Positions 25,723 through 33,836 of a DNA stretch of 64,000 bases are shown here, in pieces. The stretch lies in the NCBI GenBank assembly GCA_030442055.1, contig JAUJEB010000005.1:62001-126000 (forward strand), given 5' to 3'. Origin of the DNA: Agaribacillus aureus (GTDB lineage: Bacteria; Bacteroidota; Bacteroidia; Cytophagales; Cyclobacteriaceae). How positions within the stretch are numbered: the stretch's first letter is position 1; each line of letters starts with the position of its first letter. The notes under the pieces were generated by a model. The model was given only the letters and a program-made list of their open reading frames with translations. It was not told where the DNA came from and did no database searches. The translations under genes and the position numbers were made by a program.

Positions 25723-26289
25723 TTAGTCGCCGACTTTATCCAATGGATTTCGAAGGTTTAATTGGCGTTTCTTAAAAACCGAGGGAGACATCCCGGTCGC
25801 TTTTTTAAATTGGTTGGATAAGTGCTGCACACTACTGTAATGGAGTTGGTAGGCTATCTCACTCAGGTTTAATTCGTCGTAAATCAATAATTCTTTCACC
25901 TTCTCCAGGCGCTGTAAAATGATGAATTTTTCTATGGTAAGCCCCTCAACGGCCGAAAACAATGTACTTAAAAAGCTATAATCTCTGCCAATCTCTTGCT
26001 CCAGATAGGTGGAGTAATTGGTTTTCATCGGTTTTGACTCGCGATGTATGGATGCGATCACAAGGTTTTTAATACGTTCGATAAGCTGGCTGTTTTTATC
26101 TTCCAGCAAATCAAATCCCCTTTTTCTCAGGGCCTCCCGCAAGCTGATTTTCTGTTCATCCGACAAGTCACCCTCAATTTCTGCCTCCCCTAACCGGACG
26201 GTTCTTATTGAATAGCCCATCTCCTCGATTAATGCGGTAACCGCTTCTATGCAGCGGTTGCAAACCATATTTTTGATAGGTAACTTCAT
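25723..26289 (-). CDS. AraC-family regulator with a CxxC metal-sensor domain
   Basis: The 188-residue protein joins an N-terminal HMA-like half with CxxC (C10, C13 in MVCNRC; about 1-60) to a C-terminal AraC DNA-binding domain (about 85-185, with DELNLSEIAYQLHYSSVQHLSNQFKKATGMSPSVFKKRQ). The layout suggests that Cu(I) or another soft metal bound at the Cys pair alters DNA binding. It is the first gene of the metal operon on this strand and probably controls it and perhaps itself. MerR-type CueR is the usual copper sensor in Proteobacteria, so this design is noteworthy. Metal identity and operator are not shown. Confidence 0.85.
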   Translation of the reverse strand: MKLPIKNMVCNRCIEAVTALIEEMGYSIRTVRLGEAEIEGDLSDEQKISLREALRKRGFDLLEDKNSQLIERIKNLVIASIHRESKPMKTNYSTYLEQEIGRDYSFLSTLFSAVEGLTIEKFIILQRLEKVKELLIYDELNLSEIAYQLHYSSVQHLSNQFKKATGMSPSVFKKRQLNLRNPLDKVGD

Positions 26290-26334
26290 GAATAATGATT
26301 ATTATCTTGCGAAATTAATAATTAAGTAGTATTG

Positions 26335-26427
26335 TAGGTTAAGTTTGTTTAAAACACCTTTTAATAATACATGGCTGTCGGCAATTTGTACTGTTTCATA
26401 CGTCGACGGTGACAATAGGTTAAGTTT
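26335..26427 (+). repeat. 12-bp direct repeat upstream of the photolyase operon
   Basis: TAGGTTAAGTTT occurs at 26335-26346 and again at 26416-26427, 81 bases apart. The first copy runs into TAAGTTTG (26340-26347), a perfect -7 element; the second into TAAGTTTC. They may be binding sites or duplicated promoters. The region also separates the divergent copper operon, so it could serve both sides. Confidence 0.4.
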
Positions 26428-26545
26428 CAAATCCTGATCAGGGCATTGATGGATGAAACTATCGCCAACGGTCAAAAGGGTAAATCAGACAACCAGCAAA
26501 CAAAAAGACATTTTAAGGGTTTCAAAGGAAAAGACATTTACGGCT

Positions 26546-26731
26546 ATGTTTTCATTCTTTAAAAAAGATCCGATCAAAAAGTTGAATAAGCAATACGCAA
26601 AATTGATCCTCGAAGCAAGAGACATTCAACGTTCAGGTGATTTAAAATTATATGCAAAAAAAATTGCAGAAGCAGAGGAGATTGCCGAGCAAATTAGTCA
26701 ATTAAAAAGTAAATTGCCGGAGGAGGATTGA
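26546..26731 (+). CDS. Lacl_2735-type small protein
   Basis: The 61-residue protein starts MFSFFKKDPIKKLNKQYAKLILEARDIQRSGDLKLYAKKIAEAEEIAEQI. This matches a small family (named after Lacl_2735) that is often found beside photolyase or stress genes in marine bacteria. It is wholly helical and charged, with no signal peptide. I chose the ATG at 26546 because the longer frame has a basic, unconserved-looking extension of 31 residues. The photolyase begins 29 bases after its stop, so it is likely the first gene of a photo-repair operon. Function unknown. Confidence 0.75.
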   Translation: MFSFFKKDPIKKLNKQYAKLILEARDIQRSGDLKLYAKKIAEAEEIAEQISQLKSKLPEED

Positions 26732-26760
26732 CAGATGCGTATTAAAATACATGTGCTTTA

Positions 26761-28089
26761 ATGACGATGGCAAAATTAATAGCCCAGGAGATTTCGGTTT
26801 TTTGGTTCCGTCGTGATTTAAGATTTCATGACAATACCGCATTGACGTTTGCCCTGAACGGCCCCTATCCGGTGCTGCCGATATTTATACTGGACCGGAA
26901 TATACTGGATGGCCTTGAAAATCGCGCCGACCCAAGGGTAACTTTTATCCATCGGGAAATCCAAAATTTGAATCTCCAATTGCAGGAGGTCGGTAGCGGC
27001 CTCCAGGTTTACGACGGCCGGCCCGTTAAGGTATGGCAGGAGATGATCAAGAATTATAATGTTAAAGCGATCTATGCGAATCGCGACTATGAACCTTATG
27101 CCCGAAAAAGAGACAGAGAGGTGTATGAACTGCTGGCGGCACAAGGCATTCCTTTTATCAGCAAAAAAGATCACGTAATTTTTGAAAAAAGTGAAGTCAT
27201 AAAAGATGACGGAACGCCGTACAAAGTTTATACTCCCTACAGCAAAAAATGGAAGAGCCTGCTGCGTCAGCGTCCGACAACCAGTTATCCTTCTGCATTA
27301 AGTTCCGGTAACTGGGTTCAGGTGCCACACAAGGCAGTTATGCCACTTAAAGATATCGGCTTTTCCCCTTCTGAAATCGAATTGCCATCCCGTGAGGTGC
27401 CGGAAAAAATTATCAAAAGTTATCATGAAAACAGAGATTTTCCGGCAATTAAAGGCACATCCAGACTCAGCTTACACCTGCGATTTGGTACCATCAGCAT
27501 TCGGCAATTGGTAACAACGGCCGGAAGGCTTAGTGAAAAATATCTAAATGAACTTATTTGGCGCGATTTTTATCAAATGATCTTATGGCATTTCCCGCAG
27601 GTTGAAAGGGAAAATTTTAACAGAAAGTACGATGGGATTGAATGGAGAAATAACACGGAGGAATTTGCTAAATGGTGCGCGGGAGAAACAGGATATCCAA
27701 TAGTCGATGCCGGCATGCGCGAGTTAAACAGCACCGGTTTTATGCACAACCGTGTGCGAATGATCACCGCCAGCTTCCTGACCAAACATTTATTGATAGA
27801 TTGGCGATGGGGTGAAGCCTATTTTGCGGAAAAGTTACTAGATTACGAGTTGGCTTCAAACAATGGAGGCTGGCAGTGGGCGGCTGGTACCGGAGTAGAT
27901 GCTGCTCCGTACTTCAGGATATTTAACCCGGATTCCCAAACCAAAAAATTTGACCAGAAACATCAATATATTAAAAAGTGGGTGCCGGAATATCAGGAGT
28001 TTGCCTACCCGGCCCCAATGGTTGATCACAAATTTGCCAGAGAGCGCGTGCTGAAGACGTACCGGAAAGCGCTTGAAAATGGCAGTTAA
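26761..28089 (+). CDS. phrB: Deoxyribodipyrimidine photolyase
   Basis: This cryptochrome/photolyase-family flavoenzyme splits UV-induced pyrimidine dimers with blue light. The 442-residue protein has the N-terminal antenna-binding domain (about 1-170, VFWFRRDLRFHDN) and the C-terminal FAD domain with ELIWRDFYQMILWHFP, PIVDAGMRELNSTGFMHNR and NNGGWQWAAGTGVDAAPYFRIFNP. The Trp of WRDFYQ and the Asn in ASNNGGWQW sit where FAD-contacting residues lie in class I enzymes. The match is to CPD photolyase, though 6-4 activity cannot be excluded. Start ATG 26761; ATG 26767 is close. The small Lacl_2735-type gene is upstream, the SDR gene downstream. Confidence 0.93.
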   Translation: MTMAKLIAQEISVFWFRRDLRFHDNTALTFALNGPYPVLPIFILDRNILDGLENRADPRVTFIHREIQNLNLQLQEVGSGLQVYDGRPVKVWQEMIKNYNVKAIYANRDYEPYARKRDREVYELLAAQGIPFISKKDHVIFEKSEVIKDDGTPYKVYTPYSKKWKSLLRQRPTTSYPSALSSGNWVQVPHKAVMPLKDIGFSPSEIELPSREVPEKIIKSYHENRDFPAIKGTSRLSLHLRFGTISIRQLVTTAGRLSEKYLNELIWRDFYQMILWHFPQVERENFNRKYDGIEWRNNTEEFAKWCAGETGYPIVDAGMRELNSTGFMHNRVRMITASFLTKHLLIDWRWGEAYFAEKLLDYELASNNGGWQWAAGTGVDAAPYFRIFNPDSQTKKFDQKHQYIKKWVPEYQEFAYPAPMVDHKFARERVLKTYRKALENGS

Positions 28090-28111
28090 TTTATCAGATA
28101 ATTAAATACAA

Positions 28112-29581
28112 ATGGCAGCAATTCTACTGACGGGGGCTACTGGTTATATTGGCAAAAGGCTATTGCCGATACTGCTGAATGAAGGGCATGTCGTGGTATG
28201 CCTGGTTCGCGATCAAAGGCGTTTTGATTTTGACAGCCTTAGCAAACAGGCGTTGTCTAATCTGGTTATTTTTGAATGTGATCTGGCCAACAGGGAAAGC
28301 CTGGAAAAACTGCCGTTAAATATCGATGTGGCTTACTACATGGTGCACTCTCTCGATACCAAAGACAAAGGCTTTCACGAGCTTGAAAATCAAACCGCTG
28401 AAAACTTTACTTATTACGTTAGCAAGTCCGATGCCCGTCAAATCATTTATTTAAGTGGTATCGCTAATGATGACAACCTCTCCGAACACTTAAGCTCCCG
28501 AAAAAATGTCGAAACCATTCTTGCCGGTAGCGGTATTCCGTTAACTGTTTTGAGGGCCGCGATTATCATCGGATCAGGTAGCGCTTCGTTTGAAATTATC
28601 AGGGATTTAGTGGAAAAATTACCTGTTATGATTGCGCCTAAATGGTTGAATACCAAATGTCAACCCATCTCCGTAAGAAATGTGCTGGAATACCTGTACC
28701 AAACTTTGCTAAACCGGGAAACGTTTCACGAGGTATTTGATATCGGCGGACCGGACATACTCACCTACAAGGAAATGTTGTTGGGATACGCACAGGTAAG
28801 AGGGTTAAGAAGGCTGATTATAACCGTGCCGGTCCTGTCTCCAAGGTTGTCCTCCTTATGGCTATACTTTGTAACTTCCACGTCGTATTTACTCTCCAGA
28901 AATTTGGTCGACAGCATGAAAAATGAAGTGGTCTGCCGGAACAAATCTATTCGGGAAATAATTCCTGCTGATCTGATCTCGTACCAGGATGCATTGCGAC
29001 TGGCCTTTACGAAAATTAGCCAGAAAGAAATTGTTTCGAGCTGGAAAGACGCGCTTTACAATAAAGATCTTAACAAAGATTTTTTAAACGCCAATGAGGT
29101 TCCGGTACACGGATGTTTTACAGATAAACGCGAATATGCATTTGAAGAAAATGTTGAAAGAGTGTTACAAAACATCTGGGAAATCGGCGGAGACCGGGGG
29201 TGGTATCACGCTAATTTTTTATGGAAAATCAGAGGTTATCTGGACAAGCTGGTGGGCGGTGTTGGCTTGAGGAGGGGAAGAAGAAGCCCTGTAGATTTAA
29301 GGCCCGGCGATGCCCTCGATTTTTGGCGTGTATTGATAGCAGACAAAATTAACAAACGTTTGTTGTTATATGCAGAAATGAAATTACCGGGTGAAGCCTG
29401 GCTGGAATTTAAAATAAAGGAAAGCGGGGGTCATTTTCTCCTTTCGCAAACCGCCACATTTCGGCCGCTTGGTTTATTGGGCCGTATTTACTGGTATTGC
29501 GTATTGCCCTTCCACAGTTTTATATTTCGCAAAATGGCGAAGAAAATTATCACATACCGACCAAAGCAAGTTAAGGACTGA
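28112..29581 (+). CDS. NAD(P)-binding SDR with a DUF2867 domain
   Basis: The 489-residue protein opens with a Rossmann motif, LLTGATGYIGKRLLPILL (about 5-22), of atypical short-chain dehydrogenase/epimerase type, ending at about 300. It ends with a DUF2867 domain (about 310-480, GDALDFWRVLIADKINKRLLLYAEMKLPGEAWLEF, then QTATFRPLGLLGRIYWYCVLPFHSFIF). Such proteins recur in photolyase operons of Bacteroidota and Proteobacteria, which suggests a link to light or pigment metabolism; the substrate is unknown. It starts 22 bases after the photolyase and converges with msrA. Confidence 0.85.
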   Translation: MAAILLTGATGYIGKRLLPILLNEGHVVVCLVRDQRRFDFDSLSKQALSNLVIFECDLANRESLEKLPLNIDVAYYMVHSLDTKDKGFHELENQTAENFTYYVSKSDARQIIYLSGIANDDNLSEHLSSRKNVETILAGSGIPLTVLRAAIIIGSGSASFEIIRDLVEKLPVMIAPKWLNTKCQPISVRNVLEYLYQTLLNRETFHEVFDIGGPDILTYKEMLLGYAQVRGLRRLIITVPVLSPRLSSLWLYFVTSTSYLLSRNLVDSMKNEVVCRNKSIREIIPADLISYQDALRLAFTKISQKEIVSSWKDALYNKDLNKDFLNANEVPVHGCFTDKREYAFEENVERVLQNIWEIGGDRGWYHANFLWKIRGYLDKLVGGVGLRRGRRSPVDLRPGDALDFWRVLIADKINKRLLLYAEMKLPGEAWLEFKIKESGGHFLLSQTATFRPLGLLGRIYWYCVLPFHSFIFRKMAKKIITYRPKQVKD

Positions 29582-29584
29582 CGA

Positions 29585-30112
29585 CTATTTCAGCTTGGCA
29601 GCAAACAGGTTTTTAAGCTTTTCCACCTTTGGTCCGATGACTACCGAACAATAAGGTTGGTTGGGGTTGTCATTAAAGTAATTCTGATGATTTTCTTCTG
29701 CCTTGTAAAATGTCGGTAGTTCCGTAATTTCAGTGACGATCGGTTTATCGAATATAGCTGCTGCATCTAATTTGGCCTTGTAGTGTTCTGCCAGTTTTTT
29801 TTGATGATCGTTGTGATAAAATATCACAGACCGGTATTGGGTTCCCACATCGGCACCCTGTCTGTTGAGCGTGGTAGGATCATGGGTTTTCCAAAAAACT
29901 TCCAGAAGTTCTTCATAGCTTATGACCTCCGGATCAAAGGTAAGCTGTACTACCTCCGCATGACCTGTACGGCCGCCGCATATTTCGCGATAAGTAGGAT
30001 CCTTAACCGTACCTCCGGCATACCCTGATATCACAGATGTTACACCGTTGAGTCTCTGAAATACTGCTTCAACACACCAAAAACATCCTCCGCCAAATGT
30101 AGCTTTTTCCAT
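29585..30112 (-). CDS. msrA: Peptide methionine-S-sulfoxide reductase MsrA
   Basis: MsrA reduces the S-epimer of methionine sulfoxide in damaged proteins. The 175-residue product starts MEKATFGGGCFWCVEAVFQRL, where GCFWC holds the catalytic C10. The substrate-binding GYAGG, HAEVVQLTFDP and QYRSVIFYH stretches follow, as in the family. ATG 30112 is chosen because a longer frame opens only at a TTG. It is monofunctional; no MsrB domain is fused. It is cytoplasmic, as no signal peptide is seen. It converges with the SDR gene 3 bases away. Confidence 0.95.
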   Translation of the reverse strand: MEKATFGGGCFWCVEAVFQRLNGVTSVISGYAGGTVKDPTYREICGGRTGHAEVVQLTFDPEVISYEELLEVFWKTHDPTTLNRQGADVGTQYRSVIFYHNDHQKKLAEHYKAKLDAAAIFDKPIVTEITELPTFYKAEENHQNYFNDNPNQPYCSVVIGPKVEKLKNLFAAKLK

Positions 30113-30210
30113 AATCAATAGGTTTAAATTTTAAATCCCCAGATCGTAAGATTTCACGTATTAACGCAGCGCTGCAGGAAAAGTTCAAATTTGTAATTTT
30201 CAATAATTGA

Positions 30211-31692
30211 TCACAACCATTTGACATCTAAAAACAGCAACGCGATCATGGTGAGTACGATGAAATAAGGCAGCGCCATTTTCATCATTCTGAAATAAGA
30301 AAGGGAAATTCTTATCGCAATATTGTTGGTCAATAAAAAGAGCAAAGCGGCTTGCCCGTTAGGTGTGGCAATGGAGGGAATGTTGGTTCCAATATTGATG
30401 GCCATGGCAACATCTTCGAGCTGGGGCTTGTTAGAGGCCAGCGCTTCCGCGGCCTGCTTGATATACACCGATGCCACAAACACATTGTCACTTATTACCG
30501 ATAACATCGCCGAAGCAATGAAAAAGAAATACGTCTGCCCCATACCCTGATAAGACTGTGCCTCGGTGATGATCGGGGCAAAAAGATGATTGTGTTCGAT
30601 CATGGCAACAATAACAAAAAATATAATGAGCAGCGATAAAAATGGTGTACCTTCCTTGAAGGCCTCGCCGATGGAATGCTCGGACTGTATGCCCATGGTT
30701 GCCGAAAGGATCACAATAACGGAAAGGCCGATGAAGCCTACCTCCGCTAAGTGAAAAGCCAAGGCCAGAATCAACCAAACCGCACAAATGGCTTGCATGA
30801 TAATGCCCCATTTTTTATAGCCGGACATTTTTGCTTCCATTTCCTGGGCATTATGATCCAGGATCTTTCTTACCTGGGGTGGTAGTTTGTAACCATATCC
30901 GCTGATACTGTGCATCTCTATATAGACTGTGGTAAGAAGCCCAAAGAAAATAATGGGCAGTGTGACATTGGCCATTTTTAAGAAAAAATCGGCAAATGAC
31001 CATCCCATTTCTGTTGCTATAAGCAAGTTCTGCGGTTCGCCTACCATGGTGGCAACACCTCCCAGGGCTGTACCAATCACACCGTGCATGAGCAGGTTTC
31101 TTAAAAAACCGTTGAAATTTTCTAAATCATCTCGTGCCACCACCCTTTTCTCAGGTATTGGTTTGGAGCCTGGCACCCTTTCCTCAATGGTGGTCGCATT
31201 GTAAATTCTATAAAACGTCGTCACGACAGCAATCATCACTGCAGTCACCGTGAGGGCATCCAACCACGCCGAAAGCACTGCACCCATAATGGCAAAAACC
31301 AGGGAAAGCAAAACTTTCGACTTGATGGCAATTAAAATTTTTGTGAACATATAGGTGAGCAGATCTTTCATAAAGTAGATGCCGGCCACCATAAAAAGCA
31401 GTAATAGTACTACCTGTAAATTATTTTCAACTTCGTGATAAACCCCATTTGGTGAAACCATCCCCATAGCAACCACTTCAATCGCCAGCAGTCCACCTGG
31501 CAATAAGGGATAGCATTTTAATGCCATCATGAGGATAAATATAAACTCAAATAAAACAAGCCAGCCGGTATAGGTGGGTCCCAAAACCGACAGGGATATC
31601 GGATTGACAATTAAAATCGCCAATAATACCTGTTTAAACCAAACAGGGCTTCCTCCAAGAAAATGTTTAAAAAAAGTATTAAAATTTTTCAT
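30211..31692 (-). CDS. nhaB: Na+/H+ antiporter NhaB
   Basis: The 493-residue membrane protein has about 12 hydrophobic segments and matches NhaB, which exchanges Na+ for H+. Typical blocks are FKHFLGGSPVWFKQ, WLVLFEFIFILMMALKCYPLLPGGLLAIEVVAMGM, LLFMVAGIYFMKDLL and LSAWLDALTVTAVMIAV. GEPQNLLIATEMGWSF and SDNVFVASVYIK fall where the transport-site residues of the IT superfamily lie. It likely supports sodium homeostasis in a salty habitat. It is transcribed alone. Confidence 0.92.
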   Translation of the reverse strand: MKNFNTFFKHFLGGSPVWFKQVLLAILIVNPISLSVLGPTYTGWLVLFEFIFILMMALKCYPLLPGGLLAIEVVAMGMVSPNGVYHEVENNLQVVLLLLFMVAGIYFMKDLLTYMFTKILIAIKSKVLLSLVFAIMGAVLSAWLDALTVTAVMIAVVTTFYRIYNATTIEERVPGSKPIPEKRVVARDDLENFNGFLRNLLMHGVIGTALGGVATMVGEPQNLLIATEMGWSFADFFLKMANVTLPIIFFGLLTTVYIEMHSISGYGYKLPPQVRKILDHNAQEMEAKMSGYKKWGIIMQAICAVWLILALAFHLAEVGFIGLSVIVILSATMGIQSEHSIGEAFKEGTPFLSLLIIFFVIVAMIEHNHLFAPIITEAQSYQGMGQTYFFFIASAMLSVISDNVFVASVYIKQAAEALASNKPQLEDVAMAINIGTNIPSIATPNGQAALLFLLTNNIAIRISLSYFRMMKMALPYFIVLTMIALLFLDVKWL

Positions 31693-31925
31693 CCGTCGAG
31701 TCCTTAACTTACCGCTACCCTACTTTACTTTTTAAATACTACACAAAATCGAGGTTAAACTGGTTGTTTGGTGTCGAAGATAGCAAAAGATGGCCAAAGG
31801 AATTTATGGAATCTTGGAGCGAAATTGTGAAATGTAAGAATGTGTGGGAATTTAATCAATTTGAGAGTCCTCCGTGTAAACCGGCGACTCACGTGATGAC
31901 TAAACTTTTGCCATAATTAGTAAGG

Positions 31926-32903
31926 TTATGACAATTTGTTTTTGATATCTTTTATAATTAATTCTGCGTGCACCCGGGAATTTTCAATAAACCATTTGTT
32001 TGTTTTTAATCCCCCACAAATGACACCGGCCAAATAAACATTTTTGACGTTGGTTTCGTTGGTTTCTTCATTATATACGGGTGTTTGCATTTCATCTTTT
32101 TGCAATTCAATACCGATGGACTTCAACAATTCAAAATTTGGTCTATATCCGGTCATTGCCAATACAAAATCATTGGGAATGGTAATATGGCCCTCCGGTG
32201 ATTCGATGTCAATCTCATCGGCTCTGATACTGGTTATGCTGGAATTAAAATATGCTTTTATCGATCCTTCCTTAATGCGGTTTTCGGCGTCAGGTTTTAC
32301 CCAGTATTTGACGCTATCGCTTATCTTGTCTTCTCTGATTACCATCGTCACATGGGCTCCTTTTCTGTAAGTCTCCAACGCCACGTCTATGGCAGAGTTG
32401 GCAGCACCCACCACTGCCAGGTTTTGATCAAAATATGGGTGTGGCTCATCATAGTAATGTTTGACCTTAGGTAATTCTTCTCCTTCCACGTGCATAAGAT
32501 AGGGTAGGTCATAAAACCCGGTAGCAATAATAATAGTCTTTGAATCATAGGATCCTTTACTGGTCGAAATCCGGTATCCCGCGTTAGACGGATCCACACT
32601 GACCACTTCTTCATATAGTTTTAACTCCAACTGCCAGGAGGAGGCGACTCTTCTGTAATACTCCAGCGCCTCGGTGCGATTGGGTTTGGCCCCATGAGAA
32701 ATAAACGGCACATCTCCAATCTCCAGCTTCTCGGAAGTGGAAAAAAAAGTCATGTTGAGCGGATAATTATAAAGTGAATTTACCAGGCAACCTTTGTCAA
32801 TAATCACATAACTCAACCCTGATTTCTTGGCCTCAATGCCGCAAGCCAGCCCTATCGGCCCCGCACCAATAATAATTACATCATAATTCCCTGACACTGT
32901 CAT
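31926..32903 (-). CDS. ypdA: YpdA-family bacillithiol disulfide reductase
   Basis: This 325-residue FAD- and NADPH-dependent enzyme has the FAD motif IIIGAGPIGLACGIEA (about 10-25) and the NADPH motif VVGAANSAIDVALETYRKGAHVTMV (about 162-186). It lacks the CxxC of thioredoxin reductase; single Cys residues such as that in CGIEA remain. FSTSEKLEIGDVPF and CGGLKTNKWFIENSRVHA are characteristic of YpdA, which reduces bacillithiol disulfide (BSSB). Bacillithiol synthesis genes are not in the window, so its use here is inferred. A perfect -7 element lies just upstream. Confidence 0.88.
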   Translation of the reverse strand: MTVSGNYDVIIIGAGPIGLACGIEAKKSGLSYVIIDKGCLVNSLYNYPLNMTFFSTSEKLEIGDVPFISHGAKPNRTEALEYYRRVASSWQLELKLYEEVVSVDPSNAGYRISTSKGSYDSKTIIIATGFYDLPYLMHVEGEELPKVKHYYDEPHPYFDQNLAVVGAANSAIDVALETYRKGAHVTMVIREDKISDSVKYWVKPDAENRIKEGSIKAYFNSSITSIRADEIDIESPEGHITIPNDFVLAMTGYRPNFELLKSIGIELQKDEMQTPVYNEETNETNVKNVYLAGVICGGLKTNKWFIENSRVHAELIIKDIKNKLS

Positions 32904-32922
32904 ATTCGTTTTTAATTTTTTG

Positions 32923-32930
32923 CAAAGGTA
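32923..32930 (-). promoter_or_regulatory. -7 promoter element of ypdA
   Basis: The minus strand reads TACCTTTG, an exact TAnnTTTG match, 20 bases before the ypdA ATG. No TTTG is evident at the -33 distance. Confidence 0.4.
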
Positions 32931-33135
32931 AAAATCCAGCCTTTGAATATTAAATTTTGACTGAATAATTGTGGATGATATATTTTTAAGTTAGTAGTCG
33001 CATCGTCATTAGCCAACTGGCCATCTCCTTCTTATATCTTATTTTCCATTTAAACAAAATTTAAAACCGTTAATATCATTCTGCTGAACAATATGCAAAT
33101 TTTTATTAATTTGGACGAATCAAATTAAGCAGTGT

Positions 33136-33699
33136 ATGAAAAGACCAATCTTATTAATTCTTGGAGTGGTAGTGGCATTAATTACAGGATATGTCGTATA
33201 CTCAATGACCAATACCAAGCGTCATAGCCCTGAAGGCGAGGCAAGTTATGATAAAGATGGCCTGGCTATCAATGTGTCTTACTGTCGTCCTTACAAAAAA
33301 GGACGCCTGTTATTTGGAGAGCCGGGATCTTCGGCGCTTGAAGTTTATGGACAACCCTGGAGGACCGGCGCAAATGAAGCCACCGAAATCAGTGTTAGCA
33401 AAGATCTGGTATTCCGGGAAGGCATATTGAAAGCCGGAAAGTATTCTATATACACCATTCCGGGAGAAAAGGATTGGGTAATTGTTTTTAATTCGAAACT
33501 CGATTATTGGGGAGCAAGTTTATCAGGCAGCCCATTTGATCCCAGCCTGGATGTTTTAAGGGTTACCGTGCCCCGGCAGAAAAACACTGCTACACAGGAG
33601 CAGTTTACTATTGATTTTGCCGATGGCGAGGGCAATGTGAAAATGCTGCTGCTTTGGGATGATATCAAAATCGAGGTACCCATGCTCGTACAGGGATAG
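33136..33699 (+). CDS. DUF2911 domain-containing protein
   Basis: The 187-residue product has an N-terminal signal or anchor (about 4-24, ILLILGVVVALITGYVVYSM). The DUF2911 block follows: SPEGEASYDKDGLAINVSYCRPYKKGRLLFG, PWRTGANEATEISVSKDLVFREGILKAGKYSIYTIPGEKDWVIVFN. This beta-rich domain is common in Bacteroidota and presumably periplasmic; no activity is known. A small hairpin follows it, so it is probably monocistronic. Confidence 0.88.
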   Translation: MKRPILLILGVVVALITGYVVYSMTNTKRHSPEGEASYDKDGLAINVSYCRPYKKGRLLFGEPGSSALEVYGQPWRTGANEATEISVSKDLVFREGILKAGKYSIYTIPGEKDWVIVFNSKLDYWGASLSGSPFDPSLDVLRVTVPRQKNTATQEQFTIDFADGEGNVKMLLLWDDIKIEVPMLVQG

Positions 33700-33722
33700 C
33701 TATTGTGCGATGGTTATATTCA

Positions 33723-33745
33723 ACGCTTCTCAAAGCGTCTGTTTT
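33723..33745 (+). terminator. Weak terminator after the DUF2911 gene
   Basis: ACGCTT (33723-33728) and AAGCGT (33733-33738) form a perfect 6-bp stem around CTCA, followed by CTGTTTT. It lies 24 bases after the stop codon. The stem is short, so termination may be partial. Confidence 0.4.
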
Positions 33746-33800
33746 ACCAAGGATGTCCGTTTCCATAAGGTTTGTATTATTATTTCAATAGATTTGTTCT

Positions 33801-33836
33801 TATCTTGAAAGTATAATCCTCTATACTTTCAAGATA
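33801..33836 (+). promoter_or_regulatory. 36-bp perfect palindrome over the start codon
   Basis: TATCTTGAAAGTATA (33801-33815) and TATACTTTCAAGATA (33822-33836) are exact inverse copies separated by ATCCTC. The final A is the first base of the ATG. A perfect -7 element, TAGATTTG, ends at 33796, so the predicted transcript would begin inside the palindrome. It may act as an operator that blocks transcription or as an RNA hairpin that hides the start codon. Confidence 0.75.
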
